Source: Bacillota bacterium (GTDB lineage Bacteria > Bacillota > Clostridia > Lachnospirales > Lachnospiraceae). Taken from it: 64,000 bases of DNA. This document shows positions 1 to 7,349 of the stretch, in pieces. The translations under genes and the position numbers were made by a program. Location of the stretch: assembly GCA_023386815.1 (NCBI GenBank), contig JAEWIZ010000032.1, positions 78,286 through 142,285 of the forward strand, read 5' to 3'. The notes under the pieces are model-generated. The model saw nothing but the letters and a program-made list of their open reading frames with translations, had not been told where the DNA came from and did no database searches. The stretch's first letter is position 1. Every line of letters starts with the position of its first letter.

Positions 1-2
1 CA

Positions 3-1439
3 GGTTTACTATATATTGATAATTATGAAGAGGCATTAGAGAGTATCGATGAAGTTAGACGATCTCTTTTAACTGCGCTAGTGGATCGTAAGATTAACAA
101 ATACATGCAGGGCGTGGATGCGATTATTAAAAAGCTAGAAAAGGATAAATATATATTTGTATTTCAGCAAAAATACCTTCCCATGCTTCAGTCTAGTAAG
201 TTTTCTTTATTAGAGGAGGTACGAGGAGTCAATATTGGTAATGAGATGTCAGTTACCATCAGTATTGGTCTGGGGGTCAATGCAGATACATTCATCAGCA
301 GCTACGAATTTGCCCGAGCAGCAATCGATCTGGCGCTTGGTAGAGGTGGAGATCAGGCGGTTGTAAAAGACCGAGAGAAGATATCCTATTACGGCGGCAA
401 GAGTATCTCAGTGGAAAAGAGCACCCGCGTAAAAGCACGTGTAAAAGCTCATGCCTTCAGAGAATTTGTAGAGGCGAAGGATAAGATTGTGATTATGGGG
501 CATAAGGTAGGAGATATAGACTCCTTTGGCTCTGCAATAGGAGTATACCGAATTGCAAAATCCTTTAATAAAAAGGCATACATTGTTATCAATGAAGTAA
601 CCTCCTCCCTGCGACCAATGATGAATAAATTTGTGGGGAATGCAGATTATGAGGAAGATATCTTTTTAAGAAATGACCAGGCAAAGGAAATCGTGGATGT
701 TAACACACTGCTGGTTATCGTTGATGTGAATCGTCCCTCCTATTTAGAATGCGCTGATCTGCTGGATTATACGAAGACAATCGTAGTTTTTGACCATCAC
801 AGACAGACGAATGAGCCTATTGAATCAGCCGTTTTATCCTATGTGGAGCCCTATGCTTCCTCAACGAGTGAAATGATTGCAGAGATCATGCAATATATTG
901 GCAACAATATGCGTATGAAACCATTAGAAGCAGATGCTCTTTATGCAGGGCTTATGATTGATACAAATAATTTCCTCACAAAAACTGGCGTCAGAACCTT
1001 TGAGGCTGCCGCTTATTTGCGAAAATGCGGAGCGGATATCACGAGAATTCGTAAAATTTTCCGTAGTGATATGGCTGATTATAAAATCAAAGCAGATGCC
1101 ATCAGCGGTACGGAAGTATTTATGAAGCACTATGCCATTGCAGTCTGTGCCAATGGTGAGGAAGTAGAAAGTCCTATGATTCTTGGCGCGCAGGTAGCAA
1201 ATGAGTTATTGAATATTAATGATATCAAGGCAACCTTTGTGCTCACAGATTATAATGGTAAGATTTATATCAGTGCCAGATCCATTGATGAGGTAAATGT
1301 TCAGATCATTATGGAGAAGCTTGGTGGCGGAGGGCATCTGAGTGTGGCCGGCTCCCAGCTGGAGAATACAACAATTCCCGATGCTATCAATAGGGTAAAA
1401 GAAATCCTGTCTAAGATGCATGAAGAGGGAGAAATTTAA
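3..1439 (+). CDS. gdpP: Cyclic-di-AMP phosphodiesterase GdpP, 3' part (5' end outside window)
   Basis: Hydrolyses c-di-AMP at the membrane. The reading frame is open from the first bases of the window and reads into a GTG at 81 without a stop, so 81 is internal and the gene starts upstream. The visible part begins in the degenerate GGDEF region and continues into a DHH domain (GHKVGDIDS and FDHH motifs) and a DHHA1 domain with the GGGGH motif near the end. Full-length family members are about 650 residues with two N-terminal membrane helices and a PAS domain; those must lie upstream. The order gdpP-rplI-dnaB is conserved in Firmicutes, which supports the call. Confidence 0.95.
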   Translation, partial: GLLYIDNYEEALESIDEVRRSLLTALVDRKINKYMQGVDAIIKKLEKDKYIFVFQQKYLPMLQSSKFSLLEEVRGVNIGNEMSVTISIGLGVNADTFISSYEFARAAIDLALGRGGDQAVVKDREKISYYGGKSISVEKSTRVKARVKAHAFREFVEAKDKIVIMGHKVGDIDSFGSAIGVYRIAKSFNKKAYIVINEVTSSLRPMMNKFVGNADYEEDIFLRNDQAKEIVDVNTLLVIVDVNRPSYLECADLLDYTKTIVVFDHHRQTNEPIESAVLSYVEPYASSTSEMIAEIMQYIGNNMRMKPLEADALYAGLMIDTNNFLTKTGVRTFEAAAYLRKCGADITRIRKIFRSDMADYKIKADAISGTEVFMKHYAIAVCANGEEVESPMILGAQVANELLNINDIKATFVLTDYNGKIYISARSIDEVNVQIIMEKLGGGGHLSVAGSQLENTTIPDAINRVKEILSKMHEEGEI

Positions 1440-1492
1440 AATAACATGGGGGATCGTAATAAAATCCCTGGAAAGATAAAGGAGAGATAGAA

Positions 1493-1939
1493 ATGGAAAT
1501 TATTTTATTACAGGATGTTAAGGCTCTGGGTAAGAAAGGTGAGCTTGTAAAGGTGAATGACGGTTACGCAAGAAACTTCATATTACCTAAGAAATTAGGT
1601 GTGGAAGCAACAAAGCAGAACTTATACGAATTAAATAATCAAAAAGCTGCGGAAGCTAAAAAGCAGAAAGAAATTTTAGAAGAGGCACAGGAGCTTGGCA
1701 AGAAGATTGGTGAGATGAATGTAAAAATGACGATCAAAGCCGGTGAAGGTGGAAAAACCTTTGGTTCCGTATCTTCTAAAGAAATTGCTGCAGCTTTAAA
1801 AGAACAATATAATATGGAAATCGATAAGAAGAAACTTATATTAAATGATCCTATCAAGCATGCAGGAAGCTACACCGTACAGGTAAAGTTGCACCCAAAG
1901 GTAACTGCTGAGCTGACAGTGAAAGTAGATGCAGTATAA
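1493..1939 (+). CDS. rplI: 50S ribosomal protein L9
   Basis: Structural protein of the large ribosomal subunit that binds 23S rRNA. The 148-residue product has the family length. The N-terminal globular domain carries the typical DVKALGKKGE and VNDGYARNF signatures, followed by the long connecting helix and the C-terminal domain beginning near KAGEGGKTFGSV. A good ribosome site (GGAGAG) precedes the ATG. It lies 53 bases after gdpP and 28 before dnaB, so the three are probably cotranscribed. Confidence 0.98.
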   Translation: MEIILLQDVKALGKKGELVKVNDGYARNFILPKKLGVEATKQNLYELNNQKAAEAKKQKEILEEAQELGKKIGEMNVKMTIKAGEGGKTFGSVSSKEIAAALKEQYNMEIDKKKLILNDPIKHAGSYTVQVKLHPKVTAELTVKVDAV

Positions 1940-1967
1940 TTAGTCAGCTATACCAGGAGGTTTACCA

Positions 1968-3299
1968 ATGGATGAATCATTTATAAAAAGAATACTTCCG
2001 CATAGCACAGAAGCGGAACAATCCGTAATTGGTTCTATGATTATGGATCGAGATGCCATCGTTGCTGCCTCTGAAATCATAATTGGATCAGATTTTTATG
2101 AGAATCAGTATGCCATTCTATTTGACACGATGGTGGAGCTTCATAATGAGGGAAAACCAGTTGACTTAATCACGTTACAGGATCGATTGAAGGAAAAGGA
2201 TGTTCCGCCCCAGATTTGCAGCTTGGAATTCATTCGTGATTTAGTTACTGCCGTACCAACTTCTGCAAACGTTGGATATTACGCAAAGATAGTGAAGGAT
2301 AAAGCAGTACTCCGCCGCTTAATTAAGGTGGCAGAAGAAACAGCAAACGAGTGCTATCTTGATAAAGAAAAATTAGATGTGATCCTGGAGAAAACGGAAA
2401 AGCAGGTATTTGATATTGCCCAGACCCGTGGAGCCAAGGATTTTACTGATATCAAAGAGGTTGTCCTTAGAACCATTGACAGCATTGAGGCAGCCGCTAA
2501 AAATCAAGGAAGTGTAACAGGCCTTGCAACCGGCTTTTATGACTTGGACTACAAGACGGCAGGCTTACAGCCTTCCGATCTGATCTTGATTGCCGCAAGA
2601 CCTTCTATGGGTAAAACAGCTTTCGTACTTAATATAGCAGAATATGTGGCTTTAAAGTCAAATGTTACAACTTGTATTTTCAGTTTGGAAATGTCTCAGG
2701 ACCAGTTGGTCAAGAGAATTTTGGCTATGAATTCCAGGGTAGATTCCCAGGCAATTAGAACCGGTAATCTATCGGGAGATGATTGGGCAAATCTTATGGA
2801 AAGTGCAAGAATCATTGGTAACTCCAATCTAGTTATTGATGATACTTCTGCGATTTCAATTACGGAGCTTCGTTCCAAATGCAGAAAGCTAAAACTGGAG
2901 AAAAATCTGGGACTGGTTATCATTGACTACCTTCAGCTGATGTCCGGTAGCGGCAAGAAGAACGAGTCTAGACAGCAGGAGATCTCTGATATTTCCAGAT
3001 CCTTAAAATCTCTGGCAAGAGAGATTAGTGTGCCGGTAGTGGCACTATCTCAGTTGAGCCGTGCGGTGGAACAAAGACCTGATAAAAGACCAATGCTTTC
3101 GGATTTGCGTGAATCCGGAGCTATTGAGCAGGATGCCGACGTTGTTATGTTCATTTATCGTGATGATTACTATAACAGGGATACTGAGGAACCAGGTGTT
3201 TCAGAGATTATTATAGGTAAGCAAAGAAATGGTCCGGTTGGTACCGTCAAGCTTGCATGGCAGGCTGCATTAACAAAGTTTGCGAATTTGGAACGGTAA
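1968..3299 (+). CDS. dnaB: Replicative DNA helicase (DnaB family)
   Basis: Hexameric 5'-3' helicase that unwinds DNA at the replication fork (called DnaC in Bacillus). The 443-residue protein has the N-terminal DnaB domain (HSTEAEQSVIGSM near residue 12) and a RecA-like C-terminal ATPase. The Walker A motif ARPSMGKTAF has its lysine near residue 216, the Walker B-like stretch is VIIDYLQLM, and the DnaB C-terminal signature lies in SDLRESGAIEQDADVVMF. An AGGAGG site lies 6 bases before the ATG. It is the last gene of the gdpP-rplI-dnaB group and is followed by a terminator. Confidence 0.98.
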   Translation: MDESFIKRILPHSTEAEQSVIGSMIMDRDAIVAASEIIIGSDFYENQYAILFDTMVELHNEGKPVDLITLQDRLKEKDVPPQICSLEFIRDLVTAVPTSANVGYYAKIVKDKAVLRRLIKVAEETANECYLDKEKLDVILEKTEKQVFDIAQTRGAKDFTDIKEVVLRTIDSIEAAAKNQGSVTGLATGFYDLDYKTAGLQPSDLILIAARPSMGKTAFVLNIAEYVALKSNVTTCIFSLEMSQDQLVKRILAMNSRVDSQAIRTGNLSGDDWANLMESARIIGNSNLVIDDTSAISITELRSKCRKLKLEKNLGLVIIDYLQLMSGSGKKNESRQQEISDISRSLKSLAREISVPVVALSQLSRAVEQRPDKRPMLSDLRESGAIEQDADVVMFIYRDDYYNRDTEEPGVSEIIIGKQRNGPVGTVKLAWQAALTKFANLER

Positions 3300-3389
3300 T
3301 ATAAGGTGACAACTTTACCCATAATCTGGTAAGTTACTTCCTTACCTCTGGATTTGAATATGAATCAATGCAATAAACTGTTGAATTAG

Positions 3390-3417
3390 GGAAACTTCTT
3401 TGAAGTTTCCTTTTTTT
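3390..3417 (+). terminator. Rho-independent terminator after dnaB
   Basis: A perfect 9-bp stem (GGAAACTTC with GAAGTTTCC) around a 3-base loop is followed at once by seven T residues. It ends the gdpP-rplI-dnaB transcript. Confidence 0.85.
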
Positions 3418-3454
3418 CTGTCGATAAGTTATATTCCAATATGTGGAATTTATA

Positions 3455-3482
3455 TTGCAATTGGGGATTGCTATGTTATAAT
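3455..3482 (+). promoter_or_regulatory. Sigma-A type promoter of the MerR-like gene
   Basis: TTGCAA at 3455-3460 and TATAAT at 3477-3482 are separated by 16 bases. The predicted start leaves a leader of about 40 bases before the GTG start at 3527. Confidence 0.6.
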
Positions 3483-3526
3483 GTAAAAAGTGGAAAATAA
3501 TTACAGCAATAAGGGAGGACGTAAGC

Positions 3527-4183
3527 GTGGAAGAAGTAAGATATATGATTTCAGAAGCTGCAAAACGTGTAGATGTAGAAGCACATGTTCTCAGAAACTG
3601 GCAAAAGGAGCTTGATCTCCCGATTTCCCGCAATGAAATGGATCAGCGTTACTATAAGGAATCGGATATTGGACTGTTGAAACGGGTAAAGTATTTAAAG
3701 GAGCAGGGCTTTCAGTTGAAGGCGATCAAAATGATCCTGGAAAATAATAATGAGACAGAAATGTTCGAATCTGAATCAGCACGACTAATGGAGGACAAGC
3801 AAGGTATGGAGCAATTACATGAAGAACATCCTTTAGAAACAAACGATGAGACAAGCCTAATTACGGAAGAAAACCATGAGATAAAAGAAGATGCAGGTTC
3901 CAAAATGGACCAGTTTAAAGCGATTATGAGCCACATTATTGTATCAGCATTAAAAGAAAACAATGAGGCATTAGCGGAAGAAGTTGGTATGAATGTAACT
4001 GATGGAGTGATCCGCGAGATGAATTATCTAATGCGGATACAAGAAGAAAAACAGGAGGAGCGATTTAAGAAATTTGATTCAGTATTAAGAGACTATCAGA
4101 AAGGCAGGCAGTTAATAGCAGCAACATCAGAACATAAAAAGAGAAAATCAAAGTTCTTTCGTAAGAACAAGGTATACATATAA
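3527..4183 (+). CDS. MerR-family DNA-binding protein with coiled C-terminal region
   Basis: The first 70 residues form a MerR-type winged helix-turn-helix (YMISEAAKRVDVEAHVLRNW, then RYYKESDIGLLKRVKYLKEQGFQLKAIK). Instead of an effector domain, about 85 acidic, probably disordered residues follow, then a helical segment with many E, K and R, and a very basic tail (KKRKSKFFRKNK). The architecture resembles the chromosome-anchoring RacA type more than metal-sensing MerR proteins, but this is inference. The GTG start is chosen because GGGAGG lies 8 bases upstream. It is monocistronic, between its own promoter and a terminator. Confidence 0.75.
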   Translation: MEEVRYMISEAAKRVDVEAHVLRNWQKELDLPISRNEMDQRYYKESDIGLLKRVKYLKEQGFQLKAIKMILENNNETEMFESESARLMEDKQGMEQLHEEHPLETNDETSLITEENHEIKEDAGSKMDQFKAIMSHIIVSALKENNEALAEEVGMNVTDGVIREMNYLMRIQEEKQEERFKKFDSVLRDYQKGRQLIAATSEHKKRKSKFFRKNKVYI

Positions 4184-4186
4184 TAC

Positions 4187-4217
4187 ACAAAGAGGATGCA
4201 ATATGCATCCTCTTTGT
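4187..4217. terminator. Terminator after the MerR-like gene
   Basis: A perfect 14-bp stem (ACAAAGAGGATGCA and its complement) with a 3-base loop begins 4 bases after the stop codon. The A- and T-rich edges would let it work in both directions. Confidence 0.75.
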
Positions 4218-4222
4218 TCATG

Positions 4223-4326
4223 ACAAGGGACTGTCGCAAGATGTAGATGTGCAGAGCCTGTAGATATAGATCCAACGGCCATGCCAAATATTATCCGTCG
4301 AGCTACATTTTGCGACAGTCCCTTGT
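4223..4326. repeat. 104-bp inverted-repeat element
   Basis: Perfect 17-bp arms (ACAAGGGACTGTCGCAA at 4223-4239 and its complement at 4310-4326), extended by a mismatch and 6 further pairs, enclose about 56 bases with no open frame of note. It sits between the MerR-like gene and the convergent ferredoxin gene. It could serve as a terminator for the ferredoxin, or be a small non-autonomous repeat; no flanking duplication is obvious. Confidence 0.6.
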
Positions 4327-4343
4327 TTAACTATGTAATTAGA

Positions 4344-4511
4344 TTAAGCAGAAATAGCTCCTGTAGGACATGTATCTGCACATGCTCCACAATCTATGCA
4401 AGTATCTGCATCAATTTCATAGTGATTAGCGCCTTCAGAAATAGCTCCTGTTGGACATTCTCCAGCGCAAGCGCCGCAGCTGATACATTCTTCGCTGATA
4501 TTATAAGCCAT
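4344..4511 (-). CDS. Small 2[4Fe-4S] ferredoxin
   Basis: A 55-residue electron carrier of the clostridial type. It has two cluster motifs, CISCGACAGECP and CIDCGACADTCP, each followed by TGAIS. All eight cysteines are present, and the two halves are a clear internal duplication. The ATG at 4511 is preceded on the minus strand by AAAAGGAGG. It is monocistronic with its own promoter. It probably serves low-potential electron transfer in an anaerobe; the partner enzymes cannot be inferred from the neighbours. Confidence 0.95.
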   Translation of the reverse strand: MAYNISEECISCGACAGECPTGAISEGANHYEIDADTCIDCGACADTCPTGAISA

Positions 4512-4544
4512 AATTAAAAACCTCCTTTTATAAAAATCGATTAT

Positions 4545-4573
4545 ATTTTAATATATGTAGGAAAAGAATACAA
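4545..4573 (-). promoter_or_regulatory. Promoter of the ferredoxin gene
   Basis: Read on the minus strand, TTGTAT (4573-4568) and TAAAAT (4550-4545) are 17 bases apart, about 34 bases upstream of the ferredoxin start. Confidence 0.5.
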
Positions 4574-4652
4574 GCCTTTTCAGAAAAATATACTTGGAAA
4601 TTAGAAAGAAGTCGAAATCTGTGCACTTATTAAATTTAAAAATTTAATAAAA

Positions 4653-4668
4653 TGTGATTTTAGTCACA
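4653..4668. promoter_or_regulatory. CRP/FNR-type operator (TGTGA-N6-TCACA)
   Basis: The sequence TGTGATTTTAGTCACA is a perfect match to the palindromic half-sites bound by CRP/FNR-family regulators. Its centre lies about 41.5 bases upstream of the start predicted from TATAAT at 4690-4695, the classical class II activator position. The downstream gene encodes a redox disulfide protein, which fits a redox- or oxygen-sensing regulator. Confidence 0.6.
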
Positions 4669-4689
4669 GAATAAGTAATCTATAGGAAG

Positions 4690-4695
4690 TATAAT
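4690..4695 (+). promoter_or_regulatory. -10 box of the DUF1858 gene
   Basis: TATAAT with no recognisable -35 hexamer; the CRP/FNR-like site occupies that region. The implied transcript starts near 4702 and has a leader of about 247 bases. Confidence 0.5.
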
Positions 4696-4701
4696 AATCC
4701 T

Positions 4702-4948
4702 AAAGTAAATTATCCTAATAGGGAATAAGATGAACCAGTATGCTGATTCACTTGTTAGGAATTAAATTTATATAAAGGTAATCCACATGCTTGACGGCTT
4801 ATCCTCAATGTCATATAATATTCTATGCTTGATGTTAGAAAAGCGAAACCTTTATATAAAGGAGGAGCAATCCTCCCACAAATAATAGCAGTTGCCTTGT
4901 CAAGCAAATGATAGGCATCAATCTCAATATTCAAGGAGGAACAACATT
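4702..4948 (+). promoter_or_regulatory. Long structured leader of the DUF1858 gene
   Basis: This stretch has no coding frame but strong pairing potential. A perfect 13-bp inverted repeat (4767-4779 with 4848-4860) encloses a 68-base loop. At once after it comes GGAGGA-GCAA-TCCTCC (4861-4876). TGCTTGAC (4788-4795) is complementary to GTCAAGCA (4899-4906), a pairing that cannot form as a nested part of the first stem. No known riboswitch class was recognised. Confidence 0.5.
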
Positions 4949-5149
4949 ATGGCAAGTATAACCAAAGACATGACAATCGCTCAGGCAATTTCCGTTGATC
5001 AAAATATTATCCCGGTACTTTTAGATATCGGTATGCATTGCCTTGGATGTCCATCCGCTCAGGCAGAGACATTAGAGGAAGCAGCTATGGTTCATGGCTT
5101 AGATCCGGAAGATTTAATGGATAGAATTTATGCAGAAATTGGTGAGTAA
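4949..5149 (+). CDS. DUF1858 / hybrid-cluster-protein-associated redox disulfide protein
   Basis: A 66-residue protein of the DUF1858 family, whose members often accompany hybrid cluster proteins. It opens with a helical segment (TKDMTIAQAISVDQNIIPVL) and carries the redox motif CLGC in GMHCLGCPSAQAETLEEAA. The ATG at 4949 is chosen because AAGGAGG lies 9 bases upstream; a longer frame from 4892 has no ribosome site. It probably exchanges thiol/disulfide equivalents, but no partner gene is adjacent. Its promoter carries a CRP/FNR-like site. Confidence 0.85.
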   Translation: MASITKDMTIAQAISVDQNIIPVLLDIGMHCLGCPSAQAETLEEAAMVHGLDPEDLMDRIYAEIGE

Positions 5150-5169
5150 CCTAATATAAAAGATACGGG

Positions 5170-5210
5170 CTATCACTAGATATAAAGCTTAGCTTTATAT
5201 CTAGTGATAG
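5170..5210. repeat. Perfect 20-bp palindrome
   Basis: Two exactly complementary 20-base arms (5170-5189 and 5191-5210) are separated by one base. No T tract follows, so it differs from the ordinary terminator immediately downstream. It may be a processing hairpin or a recombination or protein site. Confidence 0.6.
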
Positions 5211-5215
5211 TTGAT

Positions 5216-5258
5216 AAGAAGAGCAGTGAAACTTGATTTCACTGCTCTTCTTATTTTT
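5216..5258 (+). terminator. Terminator after the DUF1858 gene
   Basis: A perfect 16-bp stem (AAGAAGAGCAGTGAAA and its complement), a 5-base loop and the following ATTTTTG form a standard rho-independent terminator. Confidence 0.9.
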
Positions 5259-5411
5259 GTGCATGAAGAGATAAATTGTTCAAAAAACTTGGGCTAAGGT
5301 TACATCTTAGCATCTATATTTCCTAACAGTCTATTACCAATATTGCTTAATTTATACAATTGTGTTATATTTACTCAGTAAGTGTTGTTTGAAAAAACTC
5401 AGGGGGAAGAG

Positions 5412-5984
5412 ATGCTTATTAATTTATTTCTCGCAGTTTTCATCGCTAAGATAAAGGGTTATAGAATAATGCCCGTTTTAAAAGCTTATTCGCTATATCC
5501 CTACCTTATTGCTGAGGCTTTATATCTATATTTACAGGCCTGTATTTTTGTTGGTAATTATCATTACGTGCAATATACTGCTATATTGAGAAGTATTTAT
5601 CTATATACATTGTTAATCCCCATTTTTGTTTATCGTTTGTACAAGCCTGGGATTTGCGGTTCAATTTTAATAATAATAGGAACCTGCTTAAATAAATTTG
5701 TAATGAGTCAGAATGGCGGTAAAATGCCGGTATTTGCTTCACTGTCTAAGATCACTGGGTATTATAAAGAATCGGCAATCGGAGTAGTAGATAATATACA
5801 TATTATTGGAAGTGGCACCACTAGATATAAAATCCTTACGGATTACATTGATCTTGGAAATAGTATATTAAGTATTGGGGATGTACTGATTCATTCTTTT
5901 GTATTTATTGTGATTTATTATGTCATAAAGGAGATCAATATAAGCTTAAGAAATACGACAACAGAAGGTAGAAGGGAATACTAA
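5412..5984 (+). CDS. DUF5317 membrane protein at the agr-type locus
   Basis: A 190-residue, very hydrophobic protein with about five membrane segments. The NGGKMPV stretch after the central helices and the late SIGDVLI motif match the DUF5317 family, whose function is unknown. The ATG at 5412 is chosen over an upstream TTG because GGGGGAAG lies just before it. It ends 2 bases before the next start and is the first of four closely spaced genes ending in agrB and agrD, so a role in peptide signalling or its membrane machinery is possible but unproven. Confidence 0.75.
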   Translation: MLINLFLAVFIAKIKGYRIMPVLKAYSLYPYLIAEALYLYLQACIFVGNYHYVQYTAILRSIYLYTLLIPIFVYRLYKPGICGSILIIIGTCLNKFVMSQNGGKMPVFASLSKITGYYKESAIGVVDNIHIIGSGTTRYKILTDYIDLGNSILSIGDVLIHSFVFIVIYYVIKEINISLRNTTTEGRREY

Positions 5985-5986
5985 GG

Positions 5987-6472
5987 ATGGAGACTTTACA
6001 GCTAATTTTATTCGAATATATCTTAGGTTATGGTTTACAGGCATTCATTTTTATTTTCGGAATTTATACGTTTAATAGGCAAAAGATAGAGATAAAGAAG
6101 TATTTATTAGCGAGTGTTATTGCTGCAATAATTGCATATTTAGTGAGATTATTACCTATTAGTTTTGGAGTACATACATTATTGGATATGCTCGCTTCCA
6201 TTATAATTTGCATTTTATTACTGAAAATGCCAGCATTAAATATGATACGATCCATGTCTATCGTATTTGTTTTATTGATTTTTTGTGAAATCGTTGGTAT
6301 CGTTACAATGAGTATAATCATTGGTAAAGAAAAATTTGATTATTTAATGAATAGCCCTTTGCATAAGGCAATCGCTGCGGTGCCTATAAACCTGTTTTTT
6401 TTAGTAGTGATTGTTTTATCCTATTATTTATTAAAGAGAAAAGGTGATTATAATAGAAAAGTTAGCTCATAA
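5987..6472 (+). CDS. Small polytopic membrane protein of the agr-type locus
   Basis: A 161-residue protein with about five membrane segments (residues 7-28, 41-58, 62-82, 90-112 and 131-150) and a short basic tail. Its shape resembles the membrane sensor half of GHKL histidine kinases found with agr loci, but no kinase domain follows. It starts 3 bases after the DUF5317 stop and overlaps agrB by 29 bases, so translational coupling is likely. The function is unknown; a receptor remnant or an accessory of AgrB are both possible. Confidence 0.7.
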   Translation: METLQLILFEYILGYGLQAFIFIFGIYTFNRQKIEIKKYLLASVIAAIIAYLVRLLPISFGVHTLLDMLASIIICILLLKMPALNMIRSMSIVFVLLIFCEIVGIVTMSIIIGKEKFDYLMNSPLHKAIAAVPINLFFLVVIVLSYYLLKRKGDYNRKVSS

Positions 6473-7094
6473 TTTAGCTACTAAAATAGCATTACAATTA
6501 GATTATGATGAGAATAGTAAAGCTGTTATTGCCTATGGTTTTATAGCTATATTACAGATATCAATTATTTTCAGCATAATTTCGATCCTTGGAGTAATAT
6601 TTGGTTTCTGGTACGAGAGTATAATAGTCTTTATTACAGTAGGAACTATTAGGAAATCTACTGGAGGTGCTCATGCAGCAACTATGAATGGTTGCATTAT
6701 CATCAGTGTTTTATCAATTGTGACATTATCATTAATATCACGATATTTGCTATGTGTACCAATTAAGGTTTATATCAATTTAGGAATTTCAGTTATCGTT
6801 TTTATTATTGGTGTTATCACATTTTATTTTCGTGTTCCGGTGGACTCACCCAACAAACCAATTATTAAACCTGATAAAATTATGAGATTGAGAAAACAAA
6901 GTTTTTTCATATTAACTGCTTGCTTTATTTTATCAATTATTTTTGTTATATCTACAATATATGAAAAAAGATTTTATAGTATAGCAACAAGCTTAAGATT
7001 AGCCATGCTTTGGCAGCTTTTGACGTTAACAAAAACCGGTGCAATCGTATTAAATAAAATTGAATTATATATTACTAAAGTAGTGCATGAATAA
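6444..7094 (+). CDS. agrB: AgrB-type cyclic-peptide processing protease
   Basis: Membrane cysteine endopeptidase that trims the AgrD propeptide and forms the (thio)lactone ring. In this 216-residue protein the catalytic pair is visible in GGAHAATMNGC: His77 and Cys84, the same numbering as in Staphylococcus aureus AgrB. The family motif VPVDSPNKPI lies near residue 140, and four or more hydrophobic segments surround it. The GTG start overlaps the preceding gene by 29 bases. The substrate gene follows 59 bases downstream, confirming the pairing. Confidence 0.93.
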   Translation: MIIIEKLAHNLATKIALQLDYDENSKAVIAYGFIAILQISIIFSIISILGVIFGFWYESIIVFITVGTIRKSTGGAHAATMNGCIIISVLSIVTLSLISRYLLCVPIKVYINLGISVIVFIIGVITFYFRVPVDSPNKPIIKPDKIMRLRKQSFFILTACFILSIIFVISTIYEKRFYSIATSLRLAMLWQLLTLTKTGAIVLNKIELYITKVVHE

Positions 7095-7153
7095 AAGCTA
7101 AGCTTCTTTAAGCTGACTTTTACTATTAATTCAAACGAAAGGAGGAATTAGGT

Positions 7154-7285
7154 ATGAAAAAGAAAAAGATACTGGCATTAGTTGCTGCGGTAGCAACGGT
7201 TTTTGCTACGACAATTGCATCTTCTGCTTGTCTTTGGTATTTTTATCAGCCTAAAGAGCCGAAATGTCTAAATGATGATAAGTAG
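7154..7285 (+). CDS. agrD: Cyclic lactone autoinducer precursor (AgrD-like)
   Basis: A 43-residue peptide with a basic start (MKKKK), a hydrophobic Ala/Val-rich helix, then SSACLWYF and an acidic tail YQPKEPKCLNDDK, as expected for the AgrD-type family. By analogy, Cys26 and the next four residues (CLWYF) would form a five-residue thiolactone ring, and the charged tail would be cut off by AgrB; the exact N-terminal cut is unknown. AAAGGAGG lies 9 bases before the ATG. A terminator follows 8 bases after the stop. Confidence 0.9.
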   Translation: MKKKKILALVAAVATVFATTIASSACLWYFYQPKEPKCLNDDK

Positions 7286-7292
7286 TATCATG

Positions 7293-7325
7293 AAAAGACT
7301 TGTGGATATTTTGCAAGTCTTTTTC
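7293..7325 (+). terminator. Terminator after agrD
   Basis: A 10-bp stem (AAAAGACTTG at 7293-7302 with CAAGTCTTTT at 7314-7323) and a T-rich end close the agr-type transcript. Confidence 0.85.
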
Positions 7326-7349
7326 TAATAAACAAAAGAAGGTGACTAG

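Noticed and set aside
4281..4517. Plus-strand 78-codon frame
   Set aside because: It lies over the minus-strand ferredoxin, which has all eight cluster cysteines, a promoter and a ribosome site.
5259..5411. Possible AgrA-type direct repeats before the agr locus (CCTAACAGT near 5323)
   Set aside because: Only one imperfect half was found, so no operator is claimed.
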